From: Rhizobacter sp. SG703 | GTDB taxonomy: Bacteria > Pseudomonadota > Gammaproteobacteria > Burkholderiales > Burkholderiaceae_C | Length of the DNA: 64,000 bases | NCBI RefSeq assembly: GCF_012275445.1 | Contig: NZ_JAAZQK010000007.1 | Location: 62,001-126,000, forward strand | Direction: 5' to 3' | Shown: positions 34,548 through 45,681 of the stretch, piece by piece | Layout: each line of letters starts with the position of its first letter | Position numbering within the stretch: position 1 is the first letter of the stretch | Translations under genes and position numbers: made by a program | Notes under the pieces: generated by a model | Told to the model about the DNA's origin: nothing | Seen by the model: the letters and a program-made list of their open reading frames with translations, nothing else | The model's database searches: none

Positions 34548-37008
34548 CGGGGGTCCTGGTTGCCGGGACCGGCCGCGCGCTCCATGTCCTTGAGCATGCG
34601 GGCCAGGCGGTCGTTGAGCTTCTCGGTGGTGAGTTTCTCGCGAAAGCGCTCCACCATCAGCGGCAGCGCGAACGGGCTGGGCACCTCGAGCTCGACGAAC
34701 ACGACGCGCTGGCCCCGCATGCGCTCCAAGCTGGCGGCGAGCCGCCGGATGTCAAGCTCCTGGCTCAGCACCTCGTTCTCCGCCTGGTCGAGCAGCCGGT
34801 TGCCGCCGTCGTACTTGCGGAACACCTCGTAGAACAGCGTGCTCGACGCCTGCAGCTGGCGCGCGCTCTTGGCCTGCCCCGGGTAGCCGGTGAAGATCAG
34901 CCCGGCCACGCGCGCGATCTCGCGGAAACGCCGGCGCGCCAGCTCGCTCGAATTCAGGCTCGCGAGCACGTCGTCCTGCAGCTGCGCGTCGCCGAACAGC
35001 GCGCCGTCCAGCAGCGGTTGCGGGTCGATCGGCAACGCGCTCAGCAGCTCCAGCCCGTAGTCGTTGATCGAGATGCTGAAGGTGTTGGGCGCGTCGCGCG
35101 CGAGCCGCCAGGCCAGCAGGCTCGCCAGGCCGATGTGCACGTTGCGCCCGCCGAACGGGTACAGGAACAGATGCTGGCCCTCGCGCGAGCGGATGCGCTC
35201 GACCAGCAGCGTGCCCGGCGTCGGCAGCCGCGAAATGCGCTGCTGCGCCAGCAGCATCGGCCGCGCGGCCTGCAGCTCCGGCGCGTCGAAATCGCCGGCG
35301 TCGGCCCCGGCCAGCACATCCAGCACCGCATCGGCCAGCTCGCTCGACAGCGGCATCTTGCTGCCGGCCCAGCTCGTCACGACGCCCTTGCGCCCCTCGG
35401 CGCGCCGCACGTAAGCCGTCATCTCCTGCGTGCGCACGTATTCGAGCGTGCGGCCGGCGAAGACGAAGCAGTCGCCGGCGCGCAACCTCGCGATGAAGCC
35501 TTCTTCCACCGTGCCGATGCGCCCGCCGCTCAGGTACTTCACCTGCATCGCCGAGTCGGCGACGATGGTGCCCACCTGCAGCTTGTGACGCCGCGCGATG
35601 CCGCGGTCGGGCACGCGGTACACGCCGTCGACCAGTTGCACGCGGTGGTATTCCGGGTAGGCCCCCAGGCTGCTGCCGCCGCGTTCGACGAAGGCCAGCG
35701 CCCAGTCGAACTCGTCGCGCGCCAGCGCGCGGTAGGCGTGCGCGGCGGTCACCTCGCCGTACAGCGCATCGGCGGTGAAGCCACCGCCGAGCGCCACCGT
35801 CACCAGGTGCTGCACCAGCACGTCGAACGGCTTCTCGGGCGTCGCGCGCTTCTCGATGCGACCTTGCTGCGCGGCGCGGCGCGCGGCCACCGCTTCCACC
35901 AGCTCGAGCGTGTTGGTCGGCACCAGCGTGATGCGGCTCGGCCGGCCCGGCGCATGGCCGCTGCGGCCGGCGCGCTGCAGCAGCCGCGCGATGCCCTTGG
36001 CCGAGCCGATCTGCAACACCCGCTCCACCGGCAGGAAATCGACCCCCAGGTCCAGCGACGAGGTCGCGACGACCGCCTTCAGCCGCCCCTCCTTCAGCCC
36101 CAGTTCCACCCATTCGCGCACCGACGGGTCGAGCGAGCCGTGGTGCAGCGCGACGGTGCCGGCCCACTCCGGGCGCTGCGCGATCAGCATCTGGTACCAG
36201 GCCTCGGCCTGCGAGCGCATGTTGACGAACACCAGCGTGGTGCCGGATCGCTCGATCTCGTCGACCACCGGCTGCTGCATCTGCTTGCCCAGGTGCCCGC
36301 CCCAGGAGAAGCGGCCCGGCTCGTGCGGCAGCAGCGTGTCGATCACCAGCCTCTTGTCGAGGCTGCCGCGCACCGCGGTGCCGGGCGTGTCGCCCAGCAG
36401 CACGCGCATCGCGTCGTCCAGGTTGCCGAGCGTCGCGCTCAACCCCCAGGTGACCAGGCCCGGGTTCCAGCGCTTCAGCCGCGCCAGCGCCAGCTGCACC
36501 TGCACGCCGCGCTTGTTGCCCATCAGCTCGTGCCATTCGTCGACGATCACGGTGTGCACGCCGGCCAGTTCGTCGCGCGCGGCCTCGCGGGTCAGCATCA
36601 GGCTCAGCGATTCGGGGGTCGTCACCAGCACGGTCGGGAAGCGCCGGTCCTGCCGCGCGCGCTCGGCCGACGCGGTGTCGCCGGTGCGCAGGCCGAGGCT
36701 CCAGCCGCTGCCCAGTTCGGCCAGCGGCACCTGCAGCGCACGCGCCGAATCGGCGGCCAGCGCACGCATCGGCGTGATCCACAGCACGCCCAGCGGCGGC
36801 GACTTGGCCGCCAGCGGGTCGACGCCGCAGCGCGCCGCGTTCGCCAGCGCGCCGAACCACACCGCATAGGTCTTGCCGGCCCCGGTGGTGGCATGCAGCA
36901 GGCCGCTGCGGCCGTCGGCCATCGCTTTCCACACCTCGCGCTGGAACGGGAACGGCTTCCAGCCGCGTTGCGCGAACCAGCGCGCGCCGAGGCCCGCCAT
37001 GCGCCTGT

Positions 37009-37012
<4 letters not shown>
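34544..37012 (-). CDS. Lhr-type DEXH helicase (ligase-associated family)
   Basis: An 822-residue superfamily 2 helicase. Motif I is [19 protein letters not shown], motif II is [13 protein letters not shown] (the DEWH box typical of Lhr-like enzymes), motif III is SATLGN, and motif VI is [11 protein letters not shown]. The C-terminal half carries the winged-helix and Lhr core domains. Relatives are called ligase-associated DNA damage response helicases because their genes accompany an ATP-dependent DNA ligase and a metallo-beta-lactamase exonuclease. Those partners are not next to this gene. Start ATG 37012 is inside the end of the antiporter gene (ATGA overlap). Confidence 0.9.
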
Positions 37013-38472
<1,460 letters not shown>

Positions 38473-38552
38473 CGCGGCGACCTTATCAGAGGGCCTTCAA
38501 CCCGAGGCACACTGGCGGACTGATTTCGCTGCAGTCCTTTGCCTACATCCGC

Positions 38553-39575
38553 ATGAGCCTCGCCCTCGATACCGCTGTCTTCACGCTGACCAACGCCGCC
38601 GGCCTGTCCATCCAGGTGATGGACCACGGCGCCACCTGGGTGTCCTGCACCGTGCCGCTGCCCGGCAGCGCATCGCGCGAGGTCCTGCTGGGCTGCGCCC
38701 GGCTCGACGACTACCGCCGGCAGACCGGCTACCTCGGCGCCACCATCGGCCGCTATGCCAACCGCATCGGCGGCGCGCGCTTCCCGCTCGACGGGCGCGA
38801 GGTGGCGGTGGCGCCGAACGAAGGCCGCAACCAGCTGCACGGCGGGCCGGTCGGCTTCGACAAGCGCGTGTGGACGCCCGTCTCGCACACGCCGACCGAG
38901 CTGGTGCTGTCGCTCACCAGCGAAGACGGCGACCAGGGCTACCCGGGCCGCATGGAGACGACGGTGCGCTACCGGCTCGGCGACGACCTCGCCGTGCAGG
39001 TGGAACTGGCGGCCACCGTCAGCGCGCCGTGCCCGGTCAACCTGACGAACCATGCGTATTTCAACCTCGACGGCGATGCGCCGGGCGGCGACATCCGCGC
39101 ACACCGGCTGCGCATCGCGGCGCAGCAGTTCCTGCCGGTCGATGCCGGTTCGATCCCGACCGGCGAGCGCCGCGACGTCGCCGGCACCGGCTTCGACTTC
39201 CGCGCGCCGCGCCCGATCGGCGAGGCGCTGATGCGCGACGAGCAGCAGCAGCTCACGCGCGGCTACGACCACTCGTACTGGCTGGATGCGGATTGCGCCG
39301 ATGGCCGCGCACCGGCGGCCGAGGTGCTGTCGGGCGACGGCCGGGTGACGCTCGCGCTGCACACGCGGCTGCCGGCGCTGCAGTTCTACAGCGGCAACTA
39401 CCTGCCCGGCACGCCGACGCGCGTGGCCGGCGCCACCTATGCGCAGCACGCCGGGTTCGCGCTGGAGCCGCAGTACTCGCCCGACACGCCGAACCACCCC
39501 GAGTGGCCGGGCTGCGTGCTGCGGCCGGGGCAGCGGTTCGAGCAGGCGCTGCGCTACGTGTTCACCGCGCGCTGA
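38553..39575 (+). CDS. galM: Aldose 1-epimerase (mutarotase)
   Basis: A 340-residue enzyme interconverting the alpha and beta anomers of hexoses. Conserved pieces are VMDHGATWVS, LGATIGRYANRIGGARF, RNQLHGGPVGFDKRVW with the catalytic His, and VNLTNHAYFNLDG with the second His. The catalytic Glu is in GFALEPQYSPDTPNH. It is a single gene, divergent from the antiporter. Its transcript would run into the Spy/CpxP-like gene 107 bases away. Confidence 0.92.
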   Translation: MSLALDTAVFTLTNAAGLSIQVMDHGATWVSCTVPLPGSASREVLLGCARLDDYRRQTGYLGATIGRYANRIGGARFPLDGREVAVAPNEGRNQLHGGPVGFDKRVWTPVSHTPTELVLSLTSEDGDQGYPGRMETTVRYRLGDDLAVQVELAATVSAPCPVNLTNHAYFNLDGDAPGGDIRAHRLRIAAQQFLPVDAGSIPTGERRDVAGTGFDFRAPRPIGEALMRDEQQQLTRGYDHSYWLDADCADGRAPAAEVLSGDGRVTLALHTRLPALQFYSGNYLPGTPTRVAGATYAQHAGFALEPQYSPDTPNHPEWPGCVLRPGQRFEQALRYVFTAR

Positions 39576-39594
39576 AAAGAAGCCTGAATAAAAA

Positions 39595-39610
39595 CGATAC
39601 ACAGCGATAC
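39595..39610 (+). promoter_or_regulatory. Direct repeat CGATAC-N4-CGATAC before the Spy/CpxP-like gene
   Basis: Two CGATAC hexamers ten bases apart sit 73 bases upstream of the gene at 39683, in AT-richer DNA. OmpR-type regulators bind 10-base-phased direct repeats like this. The adjacent two-component system (40272-42304) is the obvious candidate, analogous to CpxR control of cpxP. Confidence 0.45.
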
Positions 39611-39682
39611 CGCCACGACAAGACGCCGGAAGACGCAGCGCCGAGCATGCAGGCCATGTTCACACCTGCAGGAGGATTCTTC

Positions 39683-40150
39683 ATGCGACCCTGGCTCAAA
39701 CGCACCTTGATCGGCGTCTTCGGCGCCTCGGCCCTGTTCGGCGGCTTCGCGGCGTGGTCGCAGCATCCGCACGGTTTCGGGCGCTGGGAATCGATGAGCG
39801 AGGCCGACGTCGCGCGCTTCAAGTCGCGGGCCATCGACCATGCGACGCGCAGCCTCGACCTCGATGCGGTGCAGCAGGCGCGGCTCGGCGTGCTGATCGA
39901 CACCTTGCAGCAGCAGCGCCAGGCCTTGCGCGGCAGCGCCGACCCGCGCGCGCAGTTCCAGGCGCTGATGGGCGACGGCACCTTCGACCGCTGGCACGCG
40001 CAGGACCTGATCAACAGCAAGCTCGCGAGCGTGCGCGACGGCAGCCCGAAGCTGGTCGCGGCGGTCGGCGATTTCTACGACAGCCTGCGGCCGGAGCAGC
40101 AGCGGCAGGTGCGCGACTTCCTGCAGCGCCGGCACGGGCCGTGGAGCTGA
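39683..40150 (+). CDS. Spy/CpxP-like periplasmic protein
   Basis: A 155-residue protein with signal peptide (IGVFGASALFGGFAAWSQ). The mature part is all-helical with the repeating LxxxQQ pattern of the Spy/CpxP family (ARLGVLIDTLQQQRQALRG and LRPEQQRQVRDFLQRRHG); the usual LTxxQ motif appears as LRPEQ. Such proteins act as ATP-independent chaperones or as sensor-repressors of two-component systems. An ideal AGGAGG lies before ATG 39683. Next to the response regulator and kinase genes, a CpxP-like inhibitory role on the kinase is plausible. Confidence 0.8.
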   Translation: MRPWLKRTLIGVFGASALFGGFAAWSQHPHGFGRWESMSEADVARFKSRAIDHATRSLDLDAVQQARLGVLIDTLQQQRQALRGSADPRAQFQALMGDGTFDRWHAQDLINSKLASVRDGSPKLVAAVGDFYDSLRPEQQRQVRDFLQRRHGPWS

Positions 40151-40157
40151 ATGACGG

Positions 40158-40192
40158 CCCCCACGTCGCTGCGCTCCTGCCCCCCGAGGGGC
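40158..40192. repeat. Burkholderiales-type intergenic repeat (CCCCACGTCGCTGCGCTCC)
   Basis: The block CGTCGCTGCGCTCCTGCC followed by CCCCGAGGGG is a short palindromic arrangement often seen between genes in Comamonadaceae-like genomes. It separates the Spy/CpxP-like gene from the response regulator. Confidence 0.4.
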
Positions 40193-40271
40193 CGCCGCTC
40201 CAGAGGCCCGGCGAAGCCGGTTCCTCGGAGAGTTGCTTGATGGGTGCTTCGCTGCGCTTGCACAATCGCTC

Positions 40272-40961
40272 ATGCAACGAATCCTGCTGATCGACGACGA
40301 CGAACACTTGGCAGGGCCGTTGCGGACCTACTTTCACCGCCACGATCTCGACCTCGACGCCGTCACGCGGCCCAGCGCCGCGCTGCCGGCGCTGCGCGGC
40401 GTGACCTACGATCTCGCGATCCTCGACGTGATGCTGCCCGAGATGGACGGCTTCCAGGTGTGCCGCGAGATCCGCCGCTTCAGCGACATCCCGATCGTGA
40501 TGCTGACCGCGCGCGGCGACGTGATGGACCGCGTCGTCGGCATCGAGCTCGGCGCCGACGACTACCTGCCCAAGCCCTTCGAGCCGCGCGAGCTGCTGGT
40601 GCGCGTGCAGGCCATCCTGCGCCGCACCCGGCCGAGCTCGCTGCGCCTGAACGCACCGACCCAGCTGGCGTTCGACGGCCTGCAGATCGACCTGCAACGC
40701 CGCGAAGCTCGCCGCCACGGCCAGCCGCTCGAGCTGACCAGCACCGAGTTCGAGCTGCTGGTGATGCTGGCGACGATGCCCGGCAAGGTGTTCTCGCGCG
40801 ACGAGATCCTGGAGCAGCTGCGCGGCCAGGCCGCCGACGACCTCTACACCCGCGCCGTCGACATCCTGGTCAGCCGCCTGCGCAAGAAGCTCGAACCGCT
40901 GGACTGCATCAAGACGATGCGCAACGTCGGCTACCGCTTCGCGGCCGGGCCCGCCGCATGA
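40272..40961 (+). CDS. OmpR-family response regulator
   Basis: A 229-residue two-component regulator. The receiver domain has the acidic pocket (IDDDEH), the phospho-acceptor Asp52 in LDVMLPEMDG, Thr in MLTARGD, and Lys101 in LPKPFEP. The C-terminal winged-helix DNA-binding domain is of OmpR/PhoB type (LTSTEFELLVMLATMPGKV, then RAVDILVSRLRKKLE). Start ATG 40272 gives the compact MQRILLIDDDE. Its stop overlaps the start of the kinase gene. Likely targets include the Spy/CpxP-like gene upstream; control of the T6SS genes downstream is possible but unproven. Confidence 0.93.
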   Translation: MQRILLIDDDEHLAGPLRTYFHRHDLDLDAVTRPSAALPALRGVTYDLAILDVMLPEMDGFQVCREIRRFSDIPIVMLTARGDVMDRVVGIELGADDYLPKPFEPRELLVRVQAILRRTRPSSLRLNAPTQLAFDGLQIDLQRREARRHGQPLELTSTEFELLVMLATMPGKVFSRDEILEQLRGQAADDLYTRAVDILVSRLRKKLEPLDCIKTMRNVGYRFAAGPAA

Positions 40962-42304
40962 ACCCCTGGACGCGCCCCTGGTCTCGTTCCTGGAATCGCG
41001 CCCGCCAGCGGGTCAACCACTCGCTGAAGTGGAAGCTGGTGCGGCTGTTCCTGCTGCTCGCGCTCGGCACCACGGTGATCTTCCTGGTCGGCATGAAGGA
41101 GATCGTGCGCCTGGGCTGGCAGGGCTGGGGTCGCCCGCTGCTGGCCGACTACGTCACGCTGCTGGCCGCCGACATCGGCACGCCGCCCGACGTCGAACGC
41201 GCGAAGGCGCTGGTCGCGCGGCTGCCGATCTCGCTGCACATCGACGGCCCGCAGGTCCAGTGGGATTCGCACCCGCAGCGCCCGGCACCGTGGCAGCGCA
41301 TCGCCTCGCCCGGCAACCCCGAGGGGATGATCCATATTCGCACGCTGGCCGACGGCCACCGGCTGGTGTTCGGCCTCGCGCCGCCCAGCCCGGCGGCGCA
41401 CCCGAAATGGGTCGGCTGGGGCACGCTGACGCTGCTGCTGGCGATCACCTGGATCGCGTTCCGGCATGTGCGGCACCTGCTGCGGCCGCTGGACGACATC
41501 CGCGCCGGCGCGATCCGCTTCGGCCGCGGCGAGTTCGACGACGCCATTCCAGTGCGGCGCGACGACGAACTCGGCGACCTGGCCCGCCAGGTCAACACGA
41601 TGGCGCAGGAGATCCGCGCGATGCTCGACGCCAAGCGCGGCCTGCTGCTGGCCATCAGCCACGAGCTGCGCTCGCCGCTGACCCGCGCGCGCGTGAACGC
41701 CGAGCTGATCGACGACAGCCCGGAGCGCGCCGCGCTGCTGCGCGACCTGGCCGAGATGCGCGACCTGGTCAGCGACCTGCTGGAGAGCGAGCGCCTGGCG
41801 TCCGGCCATGCCGCGCTGCAGCGCGAGCCGACCGACCTGAACGCGCTGGTCGCCGACACGCTGGCGGCGCATTTCGCCGGCCAGCCGGTCGAGCAGCAGC
41901 TGGCGCCGGCGCTGCCGATGCTGGCGCTCGACCGGATGCGGCTGCGGCTGCTGCTGCGCAACGCGGTCGACAACGCGCTGCGCCATGCGGCCGACGCCGG
42001 CCGGCCGCCGGTCGTCGCCACCCGGCTCGACGATGACGGCGGCGTGACACTCAGCGTGCGCGACCACGGCCCGGGCGTGCCGCCGGAGCAGCTGGCCCAG
42101 CTCAGCCAGGCCTTCTACCGGCTCGACCGTGCGCGCCAGCGCAGCACCGGCGGCGTCGGCCTGGGGCTGTACCTGTGCCGGCTGGTCGCGCAGGCGCACG
42201 GCAGCGCGCTGCAGATCCGGCTGGCCGGGCCGGGACTCGAGGTGTCGATGCGCTTCGCCCCCCCTGGACATGGGGGAACCAACGGGGCAAGAACGGAGCC
42301 CTGA
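40958..42304 (+). CDS. Sensor histidine kinase
   Basis: A 448-residue inner-membrane kinase. Two transmembrane helices (about 27-46 and 151-168) flank a periplasmic sensor domain of about 100 residues; a HAMP domain follows (HLLRPLDDIRAGAIRFGRG). The phosphorylated His is H235 in ISHELRSPL, and the ATPase domain has the N box (LLLRNAVDNALRHA) and G boxes (DHGPGVPPEQ, GGVGLGLYL). Order and architecture match CpxA-like kinases. ATGA overlap with the regulator makes a coupled pair. The end (GTNGARTEP) lies 89 bases before tssA. Confidence 0.93.
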   Translation: MNPWTRPWSRSWNRARQRVNHSLKWKLVRLFLLLALGTTVIFLVGMKEIVRLGWQGWGRPLLADYVTLLAADIGTPPDVERAKALVARLPISLHIDGPQVQWDSHPQRPAPWQRIASPGNPEGMIHIRTLADGHRLVFGLAPPSPAAHPKWVGWGTLTLLLAITWIAFRHVRHLLRPLDDIRAGAIRFGRGEFDDAIPVRRDDELGDLARQVNTMAQEIRAMLDAKRGLLLAISHELRSPLTRARVNAELIDDSPERAALLRDLAEMRDLVSDLLESERLASGHAALQREPTDLNALVADTLAAHFAGQPVEQQLAPALPMLALDRMRLRLLLRNAVDNALRHAADAGRPPVVATRLDDDGGVTLSVRDHGPGVPPEQLAQLSQAFYRLDRARQRSTGGVGLGLYLCRLVAQAHGSALQIRLAGPGLEVSMRFAPPGHGGTNGARTEP

Positions 42305-42315
42305 CCGTGAAGAAG

Positions 42316-42355
42316 TGACTTTCGGCAGATGTGGAGGACTCCCCTCCTTTCTAGA
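42316..42355 (+). promoter_or_regulatory. TGACTTT...CTA element upstream of tssA
   Basis: TGACTTTCG (42316-42324) followed by TTTCTAGAG, with CTA starting 35 bases after the first T. The same pair, with nearly identical spacing, precedes the toxin candidate at 62547 and vgrG at 63844. The distance from TGACTTT to the TCTAGA box (27 bases between) is too long for a sigma-70 -35/-10 pair, so TGACTTT may be an activator site and TCTAGA a -10. It ends 38 bases before tssA. Confidence 0.5.
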
Positions 42356-42393
42356 GTCCACCCCATCGTCACTGCCTGCCGTCCTGCACCTCC

Positions 42394-43413
42394 ATGAACG
42401 CCCTCCCCGTCGAAGAACTGCTGGCGCCGCTCTCCGACGACGCGCCCTGCGGGCCGGACCTGGAGTACGACCCGGCGTTCCTCGCGCTGGAAGAAGCCTC
42501 GCGCGGCAAGCCCGAGCAGCAGTTCGGCGACACCGTGATCCCGGCCGAAGACCCCGACTGGCGCACCGTTTTCGAGCAATCCCGCCAGCTCGCCGAGCGC
42601 ACCCGCGACCTGCGGGTGGCCGTGCTGCTGGCCCGTTCCGGCGCCCGCCAGCGCGGCGCGGCCATGTACGCCAGCGCGCTGGCGCTGATCGCCGGCCTGC
42701 TGGAACGCCACTGGGACCACGCCTACCCGCTGCTCGACGCCGACGACAACAACGACCCGACGATGCGCCTGAACGCGCTGGCACCGCTGGTCGATCCGTC
42801 GTTCGGGTTGGCCGACCTGCGCCACGCCCCGGTCGGCGGCGGCCGCACGCAACTCACCGTGCGCCAGATCGAGCTGGCCGCCGGCAAGGCCCAGCCGAAC
42901 AGCAATGAATCCGCCCCCAGCCCCGAAGGCGTGCAGCAAGCGCTGAAGGCCGCCGAAGCCCAGGCCCCCGGCACGCTGGCCGCGCTGAAGCAGGCCGGCG
43001 ACGAGATGGCCCGCATCGAGGCGGTGCTGATCGACAAGGTCGGCGGCAGCCAGGGCCCCGAGTTGCGCCCGCTGCGCGTGCTGGCCCAGTGCCTCGCGAG
43101 CGCCGCGGCGCAGGCCGAGGCATCCGACGGCGAGGCTGCCGCTGAAGCGACCGACGGCGGCGATGCCGGCGGTGCCACGGCCACCGGCGGCAGCGCCGTC
43201 GCGGTCGGCGCGCTGCGCAGCCGCGAGGACGTCAGCCGCACGCTGGACCGCGTCTGCGAATGGATCGAACGCAACGAACCCAGCAACCCGGCGCCGCTGC
43301 TGATCCGCCGCGCGCAGCGGCTGATGGGCAAGAATTTCATGGACATCATCCGCGACCTCGCGTCCGACGGCCTCGGCCAGGTCGAACGCATCGCCGGCAG
43401 TCCCGACCAGTAG
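42394..43413 (+). CDS. tssA: T6SS baseplate/sheath-assembly protein TssA
   Basis: A 339-residue TssA with the N-terminal ImpA domain clearly present (LLAPLSDDAPCGPDLEYDP, then DWRTVFEQSRQLAERTRDLR, in part, in residues about 8-75) and a C-terminal helical half with the VSRTLDRVCEWIERNEPSNP region (in part), as expected of TssA1/2-type proteins that cap the growing sheath. It acts in the cytoplasm, priming and extending the Hcp tube and sheath. First gene of the T6SS run, 53 bases before tssB. Confidence 0.93.
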   Translation: MNALPVEELLAPLSDDAPCGPDLEYDPAFLALEEASRGKPEQQFGDTVIPAEDPDWRTVFEQSRQLAERTRDLRVAVLLARSGARQRGAAMYASALALIAGLLERHWDHAYPLLDADDNNDPTMRLNALAPLVDPSFGLADLRHAPVGGGRTQLTVRQIELAAGKAQPNSNESAPSPEGVQQALKAAEAQAPGTLAALKQAGDEMARIEAVLIDKVGGSQGPELRPLRVLAQCLASAAAQAEASDGEAAAEATDGGDAGGATATGGSAVAVGALRSREDVSRTLDRVCEWIERNEPSNPAPLLIRRAQRLMGKNFMDIIRDLASDGLGQVERIAGSPDQ

Positions 43414-43466
43414 CAAACCGAACCACCGAACCCGCCCTAGGGCCTGTCAACACCACGGAGTCCACC

Positions 43467-43976
43467 ATGGCCACCAGCAGTCAGAAATTCATCGCCCGCA
43501 ACCGCGCGCCGCGTGTCCAGATCGAATACGACGTGGAGCTCTACGGCGCCGAGAAGAAGGTGCAGCTTCCGTTCGTGATGGGCGTGCTGTCCGACCTGTC
43601 GGGCAAGCCGGCCGACCCGCTCGCGCCGGTGGCCGACCGCAAGTTCCTCGAGTTCGACGTCGACAACTTCGACAGCCGCATGAAGTCGATGAAGCCGCGC
43701 GTCGCGTTCCAGGTGCCCAACACGCTGACCGGCGAGGGCAACGTCAGCGTCGACCTCACCTTCAACAGCATGGACGACTTCTCGCCGGCGGCGATCGCGC
43801 GCAACAACGATGCGCTGCGCAAGCTGCTCGAAGCCCGCCAGCAGCTGTCGAACCTGATCACCTACATGGACGGCAAGAGCGGCGCCGAAGAACTGCTGGC
43901 CAAGGTGATGGCCGACCCGGCGCTGCTGAGCAGCCTGGCGGGCGCCAGGAAGGCCGACGAGCCGAAGGCCGAATAA
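43467..43976 (+). CDS. tssB: T6SS contractile sheath small subunit TssB (VipA)
   Basis: A 169-residue TssB. Its family landmarks are SSQKFIARNRAPRVQIEYDVE, FVMGVLSDLSGKP, and VDNFDSRMKSMKPRVAF. The C-terminal helices (KLLEARQQLSNLITYMDGK, KVMADPALLSSL) are the parts that interlock with TssC and bind TagJ. With TssC it builds the sheath around the Hcp tube. ATG 43467 is preceded by GGAG. 25 bases separate it from tssC. Confidence 0.95.
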   Translation: MATSSQKFIARNRAPRVQIEYDVELYGAEKKVQLPFVMGVLSDLSGKPADPLAPVADRKFLEFDVDNFDSRMKSMKPRVAFQVPNTLTGEGNVSVDLTFNSMDDFSPAAIARNNDALRKLLEARQQLSNLITYMDGKSGAEELLAKVMADPALLSSLAGARKADEPKAE

Positions 43977-44001
43977 GCGCAGCGCGACACAGGAGAACGC
44001 A

Positions 44002-45495
44002 ATGGCAGAAGCACAGAACCAATCCTCCGCGCTGCAGGGCGTCGAATTCCAGGGCGGCGATTTCGCCAGCCTGCTGAACAAGGAATTCAAGCCGAAGAGC
44101 GACGAGGCGAAATCGGCGGTCGAGACCGCCATCCTGACGCTCGCGCAGCAGGCGCTCGCGCAGACCAAGCTGATCGGCACCGATGTCGTCAACTCGATCG
44201 AGGCGATGATCGCCGAGCTCGACAAGAAGCTCAGCGAGCAGATCAACCTGATCATGCACCACCCCGACTTCCAGCAACTGGAAAGCGCGTGGCGCGGGCT
44301 GCACCACCTCGTCAACAACACCGAGACCGACGAGCAGCTGAAGATCCGCGTGATGAACATCAGCAAGACGGAGCTCAGCAAGACGCTGAAGCGCTACAAG
44401 GGCACGGCCTGGGACCAGAGCCCGATCTTCAAGCGCGTCTACGAAGAAGAATTCGGCCAGTTCGGCGGCGAGCCGTTCGGCTGCCTGGTCGGCGACTACT
44501 ACTTCGGCCAGACCCCGCCCGACGTCGAGCTGCTGGGCGAGATCGCGAAGGTCTCGGCCGCGGCCCACTCGCCGTTCATCGCCGCCGCCGACCCGAGCCT
44601 GATGCAGATGGGTTCGTGGCAGGAACTGGCGAACCCGCGCGACCTGAGCAAGATCTTCACGACGCCCGAATACGCCGGCTGGCGCTCGCTGCGCGAATCG
44701 GACGACGCCCGCTACATCGGCCTGGCGATGCCGCGCTTCCTGGCGCGCATCCCGTACGGCGCGAAGACCAACCCGGTCGAGGCCTTCAACTTCGAGGAAG
44801 ACACCGGCAGCGCCGACCACACCAAGTACACCTGGGCGAACTCGGCGTACGCGATGGCGGTCAACATCAATCGTTCTTTCAAGCAGTATGGCTGGTGCTC
44901 GCGCATCCGCGGCATCGAATCGGGCGGCGCGGTCGAAGGCCTGCCGACGCACACCTTCCCGACCGACGACGGCGGTGTCGACATGAAGTGCCCGACCGAG
45001 ATCGCGATCAGCGACCGGCGCGAGGCCGAGCTCGCGAAGAACGGCTTCATGCCGCTGGTGCACCGCAAGAACTCCGACTTCGCGGCCTTCATCGGCGCGC
45101 AATCGCTGCAGAAGCCGGCCGAGTACGACGACCCCGACGCATCGGCCAACGCCAACCTGGCCGCGCGCCTGCCGTACCTGTTCGCGACCTGCCGCTTCGC
45201 GCACTACCTGAAGTGCATCGTGCGCGACAAGGTGGGCTCGTTCAAGGAGCGCGACGAAGTGCAGCGCTGGCTGCAGGACTGGATCATGAACTACGTGGAC
45301 GGGGATCCGGCCCACTCGTCGGAAGACACCAAGGCACGTCGCCCGCTGGCGGCGGCCGAGGTGGTGGTCGAAGAGGTCGAAGGCAACCCGGGCTACTACA
45401 GCTCGAAGTTCTTCCTGCGTCCCCACTACCAGCTGGAAGGTTTGACAGTGTCTCTGCGCCTGGTGTCCAAGCTGCCCTCCCAGAAGGCGGCCTGA
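44002..45495 (+). CDS. tssC: T6SS contractile sheath large subunit TssC (VipB)
   Basis: A 497-residue TssC with hallmark segments: LMHHPDFQQLESAWRGLHHL (in part IMHHPDFQQLESAWRGL), KYKGTAWDQSPIFKRVYEE (RYKGTAWDQSPIFKRVYEE here), FGCLVGDYYF, LGEIAKVSAAAHSPFIAAA, and the C-terminal GYYSSKFFLRPHYQLEGLTV. Length is typical. It forms the sheath together with TssB and is recycled by ClpV. An AGGAGAACGC ribosome binding site leads ATG 44002. It is followed by 186 bases containing a conserved-looking hairpin before hcp. Confidence 0.96.
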   Translation: MAEAQNQSSALQGVEFQGGDFASLLNKEFKPKSDEAKSAVETAILTLAQQALAQTKLIGTDVVNSIEAMIAELDKKLSEQINLIMHHPDFQQLESAWRGLHHLVNNTETDEQLKIRVMNISKTELSKTLKRYKGTAWDQSPIFKRVYEEEFGQFGGEPFGCLVGDYYFGQTPPDVELLGEIAKVSAAAHSPFIAAADPSLMQMGSWQELANPRDLSKIFTTPEYAGWRSLRESDDARYIGLAMPRFLARIPYGAKTNPVEAFNFEEDTGSADHTKYTWANSAYAMAVNINRSFKQYGWCSRIRGIESGGAVEGLPTHTFPTDDGGVDMKCPTEIAISDRREAELAKNGFMPLVHRKNSDFAAFIGAQSLQKPAEYDDPDASANANLAARLPYLFATCRFAHYLKCIVRDKVGSFKERDEVQRWLQDWIMNYVDGDPAHSSEDTKARRPLAAAEVVVEEVEGNPGYYSSKFFLRPHYQLEGLTVSLRLVSKLPSQKAA

Positions 45496-45523
45496 TCAGG
45501 TGCAGGAAAGCGGGGCCGGCGTG

Positions 45524-45567
45524 GAACCTCCCACGGCGTGCCGCGCGAATCGCAGCCCGGGAGGTTC
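45524..45567 (+). promoter_or_regulatory. Large hairpin between tssC and hcp
   Basis: GAACCTCCC (45524-45532) pairs perfectly with GGGAGGTTC (45559-45567) around a 26-base loop that can itself fold (CACGGC/GTGCCG). A second small stem GCGACG/CGTCGC lies at 45603-45625. In many T6SS operons hcp is expressed far above the sheath genes; such structures could block read-through or protect a processed hcp message. No sigma-70 promoter was evident in the gap. Confidence 0.5.
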
Positions 45568-45681
45568 AGCTTGCCGGGAAACGAAACAGAAACGCCGGGC
45601 GCGCGACGGAATACCCAGACGTCGCGGCACCCCTCTCCCGGCATCCCACAAGCGGGTCAACTCAGTTGAAGGAGAAGCATC

